NCBI GenBank assembly: GCA_910585405.1
Contig: CAJUDO010000009.1
Coordinates: 27,935 to 91,934, forward strand
Length of the DNA stretch: 64,000 nt
DNA from: an uncultured Peptococcaceae bacterium
GTDB lineage: Bacteria; Bacillota; Peptococcia; Peptococcales; Peptococcaceae
Direction of reading: 5' to 3'
Part shown: piece after piece, positions 1-8,867 of the stretch
Layout: each line of letters opens with the position of its first letter
How positions within the stretch are numbered: position 1 is the stretch's first letter
Position numbers and translations under genes: made by a program
The notes under the pieces: generated by a model
The model's input: the letters and a program-made list of their open reading frames with translations, nothing else
Databases searched by the model: none
What the model was told of the DNA's origin: nothing

Positions 1-1
1 T

Positions 2-307
2 GTGGTTTTTTATAAAACAGATTTATCAACTCTATGGCATGAAAGGGCATTTGAATCTTATGGAAAATTAAATATTGAATTTGTGGGCGGAAACTGGGAA
101 CTCTGTGATCGTTATACATCTTTACACGATAATGTATATGGTTTTACTAGTAAATCTTCTTCTCTACGTTTTCGAGAGAATAAACAAGTAAAACTTAAAG
201 AGGATATATTTTATTCAACTATATTGGTTTATCGCGATAAATTATACATAGATGAAAAAATAAAAACAGTATTGAGGTCTTTGTGTAATAAGCATTTAAG
301 TGATTAA
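2..307 (+). CDS. C-terminal part of a probable LysR-type regulator (cut by window edge)
   Basis: The frame is open from the left edge to a TAA at 305-307, so only the last ~100 residues are seen. The tail (ILVYRDKLYIDEKIKTVL) has the usual end of a LysR substrate-binding domain: a hydrophobic strand, a short basic turn, then a final amphipathic helix. That fit is by eye. The valine codon at position 2 is unlikely to be the true start. An intrinsic terminator follows at once, so it is transcribed apart from the next gene, but a regulator beside a catabolic cluster is the usual LysR arrangement. It could be another small-molecule-binding regulator. Confidence 0.45.
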   Translation: MVFYKTDLSTLWHERAFESYGKLNIEFVGGNWELCDRYTSLHDNVYGFTSKSSSLRFRENKQVKLKEDIFYSTILVYRDKLYIDEKIKTVLRSLCNKHLSD

Positions 308-308
308 A

Positions 309-347
309 AGGGAGGTTATCGATTTTATCGGTAATCTCTCTTTTTTT
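309..347 (+). terminator. Intrinsic terminator of the partial regulator gene
   Basis: A 15-bp stem (arms 309-323 and 327-341, three G-U pairs) with a 3-nt loop runs into seven T residues, two bases after the stop codon. Confidence 0.85.
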
Positions 348-363
348 CCGTGAAAAGGTGAAT

Positions 364-414
364 TGGACATGATAAATAACACGAATTATAATTAAATCAT
401 AGCAGAAAATGCTA
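364..414 (+). promoter_or_regulatory. Promoter of the phosphodiesterase-arylsulfotransferase cluster with operator-like palindrome
   Basis: TGGACA (364-369) and TATAAT (387-392) are 17 bp apart, close to the sigma-A consensus. An inverted repeat TAGCA-N5-TGCTA (400-414) lies on the expected transcription start and could be an operator. The regulator is unknown; the LysR-like gene upstream is one candidate. An AAGGAGG ribosome site precedes the ATG at 437. Confidence 0.65.
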
Positions 415-436
415 AGAATAAAAGGAGGTTATAAGT

Positions 437-2392
437 ATGAAAGGTTTAGGAAAAGCAAAGAAAGTAATGATGATTGGGATTGATGGTTTTGACCCTATAT
501 ATGCAAAACCACTGTTGGATGCAGGGAAACTGCCAAATATGAAACGTTTTTTGGAAATGGGTGTTACGACACCACTTATGAGTATGCAAGGGGCAATGCC
601 AACTTATACACCACCAAACTGGTGTTCAATGGCTACCGGTGCTTGGCCGGGGACTCATGGAATCACTTGTTTCTGGAATCATACTTTAGGAGATCCGTTG
701 GATAAATTATCTACAGGTTTTGATTCACAGAAATGTGAAGCTGAATATATGCATGATGCACTTGCAAATCAGGGTTTAAATAGCATTGTTGTTGGATGGC
801 CCACTACTTGGCCACCAACAAATGAACGTACAATTCTTTTGGATGGTTCGGGAATTCATCCATTCATTACAGAAAGTGCAGACTATGAAAAATTTGTCAT
901 TTGTGATGAAACATTTGATAAAGTGACTTTTAAAGCACATATTGCAAATGATAGCGGCGCAGAGTGTTTTGTAACGGAAGAAGTTCAAGAAAAAAAATTC
1001 GGTGTTACTACGACAGAACATACACAAAAGGTAACCGGTCTAAGCGTTGATGAATCAATTCTTGAAGGTGCCGCAGATGAAATTATGGCGCCGATTAAAG
1101 CAGCCGAAGGCTGGTCATTTGATACATTGGATGCCAAAGAAACAATTTTCCTAGTGAATAATGGAAAAGAAAGAAGATATGCTCTTATTAAAGCAGAGGA
1201 TGGAATTTATAATACAGTTGAAGTTTATGTCAATAAAAAGGCTGAAAATCCGTTGGGCAAGGTAAAACTTGGCGAATGGAGTGAAATGATTTATGATGAA
1301 TTTACTAAAGACGACGGTAGTAAATTTGGAGCAGCATATCGCTTACGTTTACTAAAAATGTCTAATGATGGAAGTAGTTTATATATGTATGGCTCTTTTG
1401 CAACAGATATGAATAGTGAAGATCATGTATATCCTGGTGCGGTTCGGAAAGAATTATTTAAAGAATTAGGGGCTCCATTAATGTGGTCAAATTGTGGTCG
1501 AAATGACCTAGAGAAAAATACGATAATGTATGAGACTATGGTTTTAAGTTGTCGTTGGATTATGGATGCCGTTGACTATTTAATGGAGAACAAAGAATGG
1601 AGTTTGGTATTACAAGGATTGCATATTATTGACCAAGGTAATCATGCTCATTTAACAGGGATTCATTTACCAGGTGAAGAAGGTGAAATGAATAGAGAAT
1701 TCTTGGAAAAATATTATATTTTGGCAGATGAGTATATTAGTCGTGCATTTAAATGGATTGATAAGGGTGTTGCTGTAATAATTGCCTCTGATCACGGTGG
1801 TTTGGCTGTTGGAGATGATTCTAATGAACTAGGTGATGCGTGGAAGTTAAACATTGGCGTTATGCAGGAGCTGGGCTATACGGTACTAAAAGAAGAAAAT
1901 GGAGAACAAGTAATTGATTGGTCTAAAACAACTGCTATCGCACAGAGAAGTCAATATATTTATGTGAATCTAAAAGGCAGAGATCCAGAAGGTATTGTTG
2001 ATCCGGCAGAGTATGAAGCCTTAGTGGAGAAAATTATTGATGATTTGTATAACTATCGTGAACCAAAAACCGGGCGGCGAATTGTTGGAATGGCGCTTGA
2101 TAGAGAAGAAATGGAATCAATTAACCTTTATGGTCCTCATGTAGGAGATATTTTTTATACGATGACACGCGATTTTGCCCATGATCAAGGAAACACAATG
2201 CCTACAGTTTCCCGCGGCGAAACTTCTATTCGTTGTTTGTTTATGGCTGCAGGTCCAGGTTTCAAATCTAATTCAATTATTGATAAAAAAGTTGAGATTG
2301 TTGATTTAGTGCCAACTTTATGTTATTTACTCGGAGTTGAACCACCACAAACGGTAGATGGTGGTGTAATTTACCAGATATTAGAAGATTAG
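437..2392 (+). CDS. Alkaline-phosphatase-superfamily phosphodiesterase (type I phosphodiesterase/nucleotide pyrophosphatase-like)
   Basis: The 651-residue protein has the full two-metal set of the NPP-type branch of the alkaline phosphatase superfamily: D16 (in GIDGFDP), nucleophile T58 (in YTPPNW, followed by MATG), D399 and H403 (in DQGNH), D452-H453 (in SDHGG) and H582. The spacing fits Zn1 = D399/H403/H582 and Zn2 = D16/T58/D452/H453. There is no C-x-P-x-R sulfatase signature, so it is not a formylglycine sulfatase. No signal peptide or membrane segment is visible, so it is probably cytoplasmic. It is the first gene of an AT-rich cluster with an arylsulfotransferase and transporters. The substrate is unknown; phosphodiester, phosphonate or sulfate-ester hydrolysis are all possible in this superfamily. 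Confidence 0.85.
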   Translation: MKGLGKAKKVMMIGIDGFDPIYAKPLLDAGKLPNMKRFLEMGVTTPLMSMQGAMPTYTPPNWCSMATGAWPGTHGITCFWNHTLGDPLDKLSTGFDSQKCEAEYMHDALANQGLNSIVVGWPTTWPPTNERTILLDGSGIHPFITESADYEKFVICDETFDKVTFKAHIANDSGAECFVTEEVQEKKFGVTTTEHTQKVTGLSVDESILEGAADEIMAPIKAAEGWSFDTLDAKETIFLVNNGKERRYALIKAEDGIYNTVEVYVNKKAENPLGKVKLGEWSEMIYDEFTKDDGSKFGAAYRLRLLKMSNDGSSLYMYGSFATDMNSEDHVYPGAVRKELFKELGAPLMWSNCGRNDLEKNTIMYETMVLSCRWIMDAVDYLMENKEWSLVLQGLHIIDQGNHAHLTGIHLPGEEGEMNREFLEKYYILADEYISRAFKWIDKGVAVIIASDHGGLAVGDDSNELGDAWKLNIGVMQELGYTVLKEENGEQVIDWSKTTAIAQRSQYIYVNLKGRDPEGIVDPAEYEALVEKIIDDLYNYREPKTGRRIVGMALDREEMESINLYGPHVGDIFYTMTRDFAHDQGNTMPTVSRGETSIRCLFMAAGPGFKSNSIIDKKVEIVDLVPTLCYLLGVEPPQTVDGGVIYQILED

Positions 2393-2427
2393 ACTATCGG
2401 ATAACAATATTATTTAAATTTTATAAT

Positions 2428-2463
2428 CTAGTCTCTGATGAAGAAATTCACTTTGGAGACTAG
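2428..2463 (+). other. Intercistronic hairpin
   Basis: CTAGTCTC (2428-2435) and GAGACTAG (2456-2463) are perfectly complementary around a 20-nt loop. No T-run follows, so it looks more like an mRNA-processing or stabilising stem than a terminator. Confidence 0.55.
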
Positions 2464-2637
2464 GCTATAAATACAAAGACAATTCATCAAGAGTTCGCAA
2501 CGGTGTATCTCCGTATTAAATAGTAGAGAGTAAAATAATAGGGAGAAATGAGGAGGCAACAGTATCAGAAATATAATATTGTCTTCGAATTGGGCGGAGG
2601 AACATACTATTTACTTTATAAAATAGGAGAGATGATT

Positions 2638-4128
2638 ATGGCATATCCAACAATATATCCTACTGGGACAACAATCTATAACCCAGACAAATGCTTTAAT
2701 GGGTTTACTGTGTATCCTGCAAATGGAGAAGGTATCATGCTTATTGATATGAATGGGCGTGAAGTTAATTTGTGGAAAAATATGGAGGGCATGCCGGCTA
2801 GAATTTTGCCGGGTGGCTATGTAATGGGATATAGCGGAGTAAGAAATCCAATTTTTATGACACGTGAGTTTGTTGATTTAATCCAAGTAGATTGGGATGG
2901 CAATATCGTTTGGAAATTTGACCACAACGAATATATTGAAGACCCTGGTGAAACCCCAAGATGGATGGCTAGAGCAAAGCAAGATTACCAAAGAGAAGGA
3001 AATCCTGCTGGTTATTATACGCCTGCATTAGAACCACTTACAAATAGTGGTAATACAATCATGTTAGTACATGCCAATGTTCGCAATAATAAAATCTCCC
3101 GTTTTCCATTAATTGATGACAAAATTATTGAGGTTGATTGGGATGGCAATATTATTTGGGAATGGAAGTGCAGTGAACATTTCGATGAATTTGGTTTTGA
3201 TGAAGCAGCAAGAAATGTATTGTTCCGTGATCCTGGTTTACGTAATAGCGGAGCCAATGGGATGGGGGACTGGCTGCATGTCAATGCAATGCATGTATTG
3301 GGTCCGAATAAATGGTATGAGGATGGGGATGAAAGATTTCATCCAGATAATTTAATTTTAGATAGTCGCCAAGCAAATATTACATTTATTGTATCGAAAA
3401 AAACCGGTAAAATTGTATGGAAACTTGGTCCTGATTACACAAACGAAAAAACTGATTGGATTATTGGGCAACATCATGCACATATGATTCCACGTGGTCT
3501 TCCTGGGGAAGGGAATATTATGATTTTTGATAACGGTGGACAAGCTGGATATGGTCTTCCAAATTCTATGTCTCCTTGGGGAGCGGAAAACTGTCGTAGA
3601 GACTATTCTAGAGTTCTTGAAATAAATCCTGTTACACGTGAGATTGTATGGCAATATACCCCAAAAGAAGCAGGATTTATTATTCCATTAAACTCCAGTC
3701 GTTTTTATAGTCCATTTATTAGTAGTGCACAACGATTACCTAATGGAAATACATTGATCACCGAAGGTGGTGGTGGACGCTTATTTGAAGTAACAGTAGA
3801 TCATGAAATTGTTTGGGAATATATTAGCCCCTATTATGGTGGTGGTCACTACACAGGCCATTCTAGGTTTTCTGGTCGTTTCAATCACGTTTATAGAGCA
3901 TATCGTGTACCATATGATTATTGTCCACAAGCTGGAATTCCAGAAGAAATTGCTATTGAACCGGTGGTAATTGAAGATTTTAGAATGCCTGGTGCTGCAC
4001 CAAGAGGACCGGTTAAAGTGACATTTGTAGAAGGTATTGATTATTCAGAAAAGAAAGAAGTGTCTCTAGACTTCTGTTTGCCTACCGATGAACAGAAAAG
4101 GCAGGTTTTGGACAAAATCAATGAGTAA
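2638..4128 (+). CDS. Arylsulfate sulfotransferase (PAPS-independent, ASST family)
   Basis: The 496-residue protein belongs to the arylsulfotransferase family, which moves a sulfuryl group from one phenolic sulfate ester to another phenol through a sulfo-histidine, without PAPS. Repeated blade-like segments (VDWDGNIVWKF, VDWDGNIIWEW, TREIVWQY, DHEIVWEY) indicate a beta-propeller. Histidine-rich active-site candidates are DWLHVNAMH (H214, H219), QHHAH (H279, H280, H282) and the arginine in YSRVLEI. AGGAGA at 2625-2630 sits 7 nt before the ATG at 2638; ATGs at 2548 and 2632 are too close to, or lack, such a site. There is no signal peptide, unlike the periplasmic proteobacterial enzymes, so it probably acts in the cytosol. 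Donor and acceptor cannot be told from sequence. Confidence 0.85.
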   Translation: MAYPTIYPTGTTIYNPDKCFNGFTVYPANGEGIMLIDMNGREVNLWKNMEGMPARILPGGYVMGYSGVRNPIFMTREFVDLIQVDWDGNIVWKFDHNEYIEDPGETPRWMARAKQDYQREGNPAGYYTPALEPLTNSGNTIMLVHANVRNNKISRFPLIDDKIIEVDWDGNIIWEWKCSEHFDEFGFDEAARNVLFRDPGLRNSGANGMGDWLHVNAMHVLGPNKWYEDGDERFHPDNLILDSRQANITFIVSKKTGKIVWKLGPDYTNEKTDWIIGQHHAHMIPRGLPGEGNIMIFDNGGQAGYGLPNSMSPWGAENCRRDYSRVLEINPVTREIVWQYTPKEAGFIIPLNSSRFYSPFISSAQRLPNGNTLITEGGGGRLFEVTVDHEIVWEYISPYYGGGHYTGHSRFSGRFNHVYRAYRVPYDYCPQAGIPEEIAIEPVVIEDFRMPGAAPRGPVKVTFVEGIDYSEKKEVSLDFCLPTDEQKRQVLDKINE

Positions 4129-4139
4129 TTGACATTTAA

Positions 4140-4182
4140 AACGACATATTTAGGGTGTGTATAACACTCTAAGTATGTTGTT
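4140..4182 (+). other. Intercistronic hairpin
   Basis: The core arms 4144-4158 and 4164-4178 pair over 15 bp with two G-U pairs, and the stem extends outward to 4140/4182. No T-run follows. It ends just before the AAAGGAG site of the next gene, so it may protect or process the mRNA. Confidence 0.55.
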
Positions 4183-4203
4183 CAGCTAAAGGAGTGAATC
4201 TTT

Positions 4204-5643
4204 ATGAACAAAAATGCCAAAAAATATGTATATACGATTATCACTGCGATAATTATGTTTGCCGGATTTTTTATGCCGAGAACAGAAAGTTTGCCTCCTT
4301 ATGGAGTTCAAATTCTTTTTATTTTCGTTGGTCTGTTATTTGGCTGGTCATTTGCTGGTTTAATAATCCCTTCTCTTTTAGGTTTGATTGCAATGGCATT
4401 TACCGATGGATTTACAATTAAAACAGTATGGGCTACTGGTTTCGGTTCTGAACTTGTTATATTAATAACTTTGTTTTGTATTTTTGCTAAATGGCTTGAA
4501 AATATCGGATTAACAGATACATTGGTAAACTGGTTTTTAAACCGAAGTTTCTTTTATGGAAAACCCTGGACATTTCTTACATGTTTTTTTACAGTTATAT
4601 ACTTGCTTGGATTCTTCACATCAAATTATCCGGCTATCTTTTTAGGTTGGGCATGTGCATATAAATTATGTGATGTTTTAGGCTATGAAAAAAGAAGTTC
4701 ATTTTGTGGCTTTTTAGTATTTAATATTGCTGTAATAGGCTCTATGGGTGAAACGGCTAAACCATGGTCAGCATGGGGTTTAACAGCTCTTAATTCTTAT
4801 AATCTTGTGATTCCTGATGGGATTTTTTCGTATGGAGCATTTTTGGTATGGAGCACAATTATCTATTTTATTGCAATCGGTATAACACTTTTATTCGGTA
4901 AATTTGTCATGAAAATTGATATGGATCCGTTTATCAGAGGGAATTACCGCGAAGCTGCTAGCCAATATAACTTTGATAAAACTCAGAAATTTGCTTGTTG
5001 CCTGTTAGCTGGTATGATTATAGCATTACTGATTCCCGGTTATTTACCTGATTGTATTCTGAAATCTATATTAAAAGAGTTAGGAACTATCGGAATAGTA
5101 TCTGTAGTTTTAATTATAGCGGGAACTATTAATATGCCAAACGAGAAACCGTTTTTCAATTTTAAAGAAATAGCAACAAACGGTGGCGTATCTTGGGAAC
5201 CAATAATTCTTTTAACCGCGACAGTCCCTTTAGGAAACGCTTTAAAGTCATCAGATGCAGGGATTATGCAAATAATCACTGACTTTGTAAATATTTATTT
5301 AGAAGGGTTATCGCCGATAGTTTTCTACGTAGCAGTTGCTGTGTTCTTAGGTTTGATTACACAGGTTGCTCATAATCTGGTATTATTGACAGCGTTTACT
5401 CCAATGTTTTGTTCTGTTGGTGTATCGTTAGGTATGAGTCCTGAAATAATTATATTAATTTGTTCAATAATGTGTAGCGCGGCGTTAGGAACACCGGCTG
5501 CTTCAACTCGGGCTGCACTTTTATTTGGAAATGGTGAGTATATCAAATTAGGAGATGCATATAAATTGGGTTGGTTTAGTTTATTTGCTCATTTAGTTGC
5601 CTGTTGTGCTGTTGGAATTCCTTTAGGTATATTGATGTTTTAA
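4204..5643 (+). CDS. SLC13/citrate-transporter-like permease (paralogue 1)
   Basis: The 479-residue protein is very hydrophobic, with about 11-13 membrane segments. The C-terminal GTPAAST loop and the re-entrant-type stretch before it match the divalent-anion/Na+ symporter superfamily (SLC13, CitM-like). It aligns along its length with the permease at 5823: compare FAKWLENIGL with FAKYLEDSGL and GKPWTF with GKPWVF. An AAAGGAG site precedes the ATG. Its place right after the arylsulfotransferase suggests import or export of an organic anion, sulfate or an aryl sulfate; that is inference. Confidence 0.75.
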   Translation: MNKNAKKYVYTIITAIIMFAGFFMPRTESLPPYGVQILFIFVGLLFGWSFAGLIIPSLLGLIAMAFTDGFTIKTVWATGFGSELVILITLFCIFAKWLENIGLTDTLVNWFLNRSFFYGKPWTFLTCFFTVIYLLGFFTSNYPAIFLGWACAYKLCDVLGYEKRSSFCGFLVFNIAVIGSMGETAKPWSAWGLTALNSYNLVIPDGIFSYGAFLVWSTIIYFIAIGITLLFGKFVMKIDMDPFIRGNYREAASQYNFDKTQKFACCLLAGMIIALLIPGYLPDCILKSILKELGTIGIVSVVLIIAGTINMPNEKPFFNFKEIATNGGVSWEPIILLTATVPLGNALKSSDAGIMQIITDFVNIYLEGLSPIVFYVAVAVFLGLITQVAHNLVLLTAFTPMFCSVGVSLGMSPEIIILICSIMCSAALGTPAASTRAALLFGNGEYIKLGDAYKLGWFSLFAHLVACCAVGIPLGILMF

Positions 5644-5728
5644 GAACGGCAAGCATATATAAGTGAATTATTAATCATTTTAGCGACTAATAATTTGGAG
5701 GAAAAATGAGAATAATATAATATTATAG

Positions 5729-5768
5729 CTGAAGTAGGTTAGAAGCTAATGTTTCTAACCTACTTCAG
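5729..5768 (+). other. Strong intercistronic hairpin between the paralogous permeases
   Basis: A perfect 16-bp stem (5729-5744 / 5753-5768) with an 8-nt loop, without a following T-run. Just upstream is a GGAGG site with a four-codon ORF (ATG at 5706-5708). The next gene has its own AAAGGAAG site before 5823. The stem may set relative expression of the two permeases. Confidence 0.6.
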
Positions 5769-5822
5769 GATATTTCAAATTAGATTATAAATACAAAATA
5801 CATTTTTAAAGGAAGTGTAATT

Positions 5823-7265
5823 ATGCCCGATAATAAAAAATATTATATTCATACTATAGTAGTGTTTTTTTTGATGTTTTGTTTTGGAAATGTTGTTCCT
5901 CCTTTTGGACAAGTCACAACAGATGGCATGCAAGTAATAGGTGTATTTTTAGGGTTGCTTTATGGATGGACATTTATAGGATTTCTTTGGCCTAGTTTAT
6001 TATCTTTTATTGCAATAGGTTTAACTGGATTGACAACAATATCAGCTGCTCTTACAGCGGGTTTTGGCGCAAATTTAACTTTAGTTTTGATTTTTATTTT
6101 TATATTTGCAAAATATTTAGAAGATAGCGGGCTAAACGAATATATTGGCTATTGGTTTATCAGTCGAAAGATTGCGGTAGGAAAACCTTGGGTATTCACT
6201 TTATTATTTATGCTTTGTGCTTTCTTTTTAGCTATTGTTACAAATCTTTTTGCATCTATCGTAGTTTGTTGGAGTATTTTTTTCAAAATTACTGGTATTT
6301 TAAACATAAAAGAAAAAACAAAATATGTAGCCGTAGTTTTATTTGGAGTTGTTGTTTCCGCAACATTTGGTTCGATGGCAGTTCCATTTCAGGCGGTACC
6401 TCTTGCAAGTATAAAATTATATGAACAAGCAATAGGAGAGTCTGTAAACTTTTTATTATACTCTGGTTTATGTATTTCTATGTCAATTATTTTAATTTGT
6501 GTGTATCTTTTACTATGTCGTTTTATTGTTCGTCCTGATGTGTCTTTCTTTAACGATAAGGCAGATTATTTTGCAGAATATAGAAATGCTAAAATGAATC
6601 CAGAAATTAAGCTTGCTGCTGTAATGTTATGTATTTTATTGTTGCTTGTTTTCCTTCCTAATATTTTGCCCAAGACCTTTTTTATAACAACATTCCTATC
6701 AAAATTTGGCTTACTTGAGGTAGTTATTCTTTGTTTAATTGCCTTATTGGTTGTAAAAAAAGCAAATGGTGAAAGTATTATTGATTTTTCTGTATTAGCA
6801 GCAAAGGGGATTAACTGGGATATTGTTGTCGTAATTGCATGTACTACTCCAGTATGCAATGCATTAGAATCGGAGCAGGCTGGTGTTTTGACAACGTTTT
6901 TAAATTGGGCGACACCAATCATGGGCTCTCTTGCGCCGTATACATTATTAGCATTTGTAATTGTCTCTATTTTGATAATGACACAATTTGCACATAATAT
7001 GGTTTTGTGCATTATTTTTGTTCCATTATTATCTCCATTGTTAGCACAACTTGGAATTAGCCCTATAGCCGCTTTAATTGCTATCATTTTTGCGGCTCAC
7101 GTAGCTTATGCGACACCTGCGGCATCAACACAAGTTGCAATGGTTTATGCAAATACGAAATGGATCAATACAAAAGATATTTATCAATTAGTATTTTTAT
7201 ATGTTCCAATAGTATTGTTGTGTTATCTGGTAATATTAATACCTATTTTGTTGAACTTCGTGTAA
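5823..7265 (+). CDS. SLC13/citrate-transporter-like permease (paralogue 2)
   Basis: The 480-residue polytopic protein is a paralogue of the preceding permease, with the same order of motifs (GLLYGWTFIGF, FAKYLEDSGL, GKPWVF, TPAASTQ near the C-terminus) and about the same length. Divergence is substantial, so the pair is an old duplication, probably with different substrates. Tandem carriers of one family next to an arylsulfotransferase would fit uptake of a donor and release of a product, or two related anions. Substrate unknown. Confidence 0.75.
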   Translation: MPDNKKYYIHTIVVFFLMFCFGNVVPPFGQVTTDGMQVIGVFLGLLYGWTFIGFLWPSLLSFIAIGLTGLTTISAALTAGFGANLTLVLIFIFIFAKYLEDSGLNEYIGYWFISRKIAVGKPWVFTLLFMLCAFFLAIVTNLFASIVVCWSIFFKITGILNIKEKTKYVAVVLFGVVVSATFGSMAVPFQAVPLASIKLYEQAIGESVNFLLYSGLCISMSIILICVYLLLCRFIVRPDVSFFNDKADYFAEYRNAKMNPEIKLAAVMLCILLLLVFLPNILPKTFFITTFLSKFGLLEVVILCLIALLVVKKANGESIIDFSVLAAKGINWDIVVVIACTTPVCNALESEQAGVLTTFLNWATPIMGSLAPYTLLAFVIVSILIMTQFAHNMVLCIIFVPLLSPLLAQLGISPIAALIAIIFAAHVAYATPAASTQVAMVYANTKWINTKDIYQLVFLYVPIVLLCYLVILIPILLNFV

Positions 7266-7301
7266 AAATAATGTAGAGAATTTAATTAAAATAGAAAAAG
7301 A

Positions 7302-7357
7302 GAACGCATAATAAAGTCTACCTCTCTGGGTTACCGAATAATGCGTTCCTTTTATTA
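7302..7357 (+). terminator. Probable terminator or attenuator before the MFS gene
   Basis: GAACGCAT (7302-7309) pairs with ATGCGTTC (7341-7348) and is followed by a T-rich tail. The loop is long, so termination may be partial. It separates the second permease from the MFS gene by only ~110 nt. Confidence 0.5.
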
Positions 7358-7375
7358 TAATTATGAGGTGAAATT

Positions 7376-8590
7376 ATGAAAACGTATTTGTATCAATGGC
7401 GTGTATTGTTTTTGATGGTTTTAGCATGGAGTTTTGCTGGACTTGCACACAATTGTATTGCTTTTTTATTTCCATTTTTTTCTGTGGAATTCAATTTGTA
7501 TGATAAACATAATGGTTATTTGTCAGCCACTCTTGCATTATTCTGGGCGCTAGCGATTATTGTCTGTGGAAGGAAGGCTGATAAAGTAGGGCATGTGAAA
7601 GTTATCGTTCCTGGTTTAATGGTGGGGGCAAGTGGCCTTATCATTACAGCCTTTGTCAATAAAGCTATGTTATTTTATATTGTGACTGCACTCATTGGTT
7701 TTGGATGTGGTGCAATGTGTTCTCCTAGTTTATCTTTTTTAGCTGAGCAATGCATGCCGGAAAAAAGAGGGCTGTTTTATGGTATTGCCATGTCAAGTTA
7801 TACATTTATTGGTTCAGCGATGGGCTCTTTATTCTTTACCCGTCTTGGAGGAAGCATTATCGGTTGGCGCGGATGTTATATAATTATTGGACTATTAGTT
7901 TTTTCATCTGCATTTTGTATATATTTTTTTGGTAAAAACATTCCTCGAGGAAAAACTTCAATAGAGAATTTTGAAAAAAAATATAGTTTTAAAGATTTGT
8001 TAATGTATAAAAATGTTATCACGACTACAGTGCTTGCGTGTTTTGCAATGATGTGGTATTTTTCTGTTGCTTCATATACGATTTTATATTTAATAAATGC
8101 CAAATCTTTCACTATCACTATGGCTGGAACTATCTTTGCTGGATTCGGTATTGGTGGTTTTATTGGAGAGTTTAGTATTCCGATTTTTTCAGATTATGTT
8201 GGTAGAAAGTACTCGGTTTGTTTGGCTACGTTATTAGGTTTTATCAGTTATCTATTGTTTCTTCATTTAGATGTCTCTACTTGGATGATGAGTATCCTAT
8301 TAGGAATTGCATCTTTTTTCATGTCGGGAGCAATGGCTCTTTTAAATTCTGTTATTCCAAGCGAATCAGTTCCTGAGGATCTAGTAGCAACGGCAACTTC
8401 TTTTACTCCTGCGGCCGGTGAACTAACTGGTGGGGTATTGGGTCCGGTTTTAATTGGGACGTTAATCAGTATATTTGATATCGAAAAGATAATGTTTTTA
8501 CTATTAATTATCCCTCTTATAATTATTTTAGGTGTGTTTAGATTAAAAGAAACAGCTCCAATCAAGTTGAAAAATGAAAGATCTGCATAA
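7376..8590 (+). CDS. Major facilitator superfamily transporter
   Basis: The 404-residue protein has 12 predicted membrane segments. It shows the MFS loop 2-3 signature in the form GRKADKVGHVKV and the equivalent second-half loop (SDYVGRKYSV). Members with this architecture include organic-acid and oxalate/formate-type carriers, but nothing here fixes the substrate. A GAGGTG site precedes the ATG. AT-rich composition and same-strand position make it the last gene of the cluster. No clear terminator is visible after the stop. Confidence 0.8.
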   Translation: MKTYLYQWRVLFLMVLAWSFAGLAHNCIAFLFPFFSVEFNLYDKHNGYLSATLALFWALAIIVCGRKADKVGHVKVIVPGLMVGASGLIITAFVNKAMLFYIVTALIGFGCGAMCSPSLSFLAEQCMPEKRGLFYGIAMSSYTFIGSAMGSLFFTRLGGSIIGWRGCYIIIGLLVFSSAFCIYFFGKNIPRGKTSIENFEKKYSFKDLLMYKNVITTTVLACFAMMWYFSVASYTILYLINAKSFTITMAGTIFAGFGIGGFIGEFSIPIFSDYVGRKYSVCLATLLGFISYLLFLHLDVSTWMMSILLGIASFFMSGAMALLNSVIPSESVPEDLVATATSFTPAAGELTGGVLGPVLIGTLISIFDIEKIMFLLLIIPLIIILGVFRLKETAPIKLKNERSA

Positions 8591-8867
8591 TTATGAAGCA
8601 TGTTTGAACTAAGTCACAGTAGTCTCATTTCTCCGAAATATATCATCGTATAGGTTAAAAAAGAGAATTTTTAATAAAGTTTCTGTGGAAATTGATATCT
8701 TTATAATAAAATTCTCCAGATGTAATATTTTCTTAAAGATACTACAATTCTTTCACAGAGCAACTATTTTTGGATAAACATAAGAGTACACAATCCATTG
8801 ATTCAAAAGCGATTGCGAAATCTTTTTCTTTGAGCGTAAGCTAAATGTAAGCTGACACTGCTACAAT
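8591..8867 (+). promoter_or_regulatory. Intergenic region with macAB promoter and response-regulator-like direct repeat
   Basis: No gene is seen in this ~330-nt gap. Near its end GTAAGCT occurs twice (8836-8842 and 8847-8853), 4 nt apart, followed 8 nt later by TACAAT (8862-8867) as a -10 box. No good -35 is present. Two 7-bp direct repeats with an 11-bp period in place of the -35 is the layout of OmpR/PhoB-family response-regulator sites, so the downstream operon may need an activator. Confidence 0.45.

Noticed and set aside
437..2392. Formylglycine-type arylsulfatase
   Set aside because: No C/S-x-P-x-R motif; the nucleophile position is a threonine with NPP-type metal residues.
2548..2637. 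N-terminal extension of the arylsulfotransferase
   Set aside because: The ATG at 2548 has no properly spaced ribosome site, while AGGAGA sits 7 nt before 2638; the extension also lacks a signal-peptide pattern.
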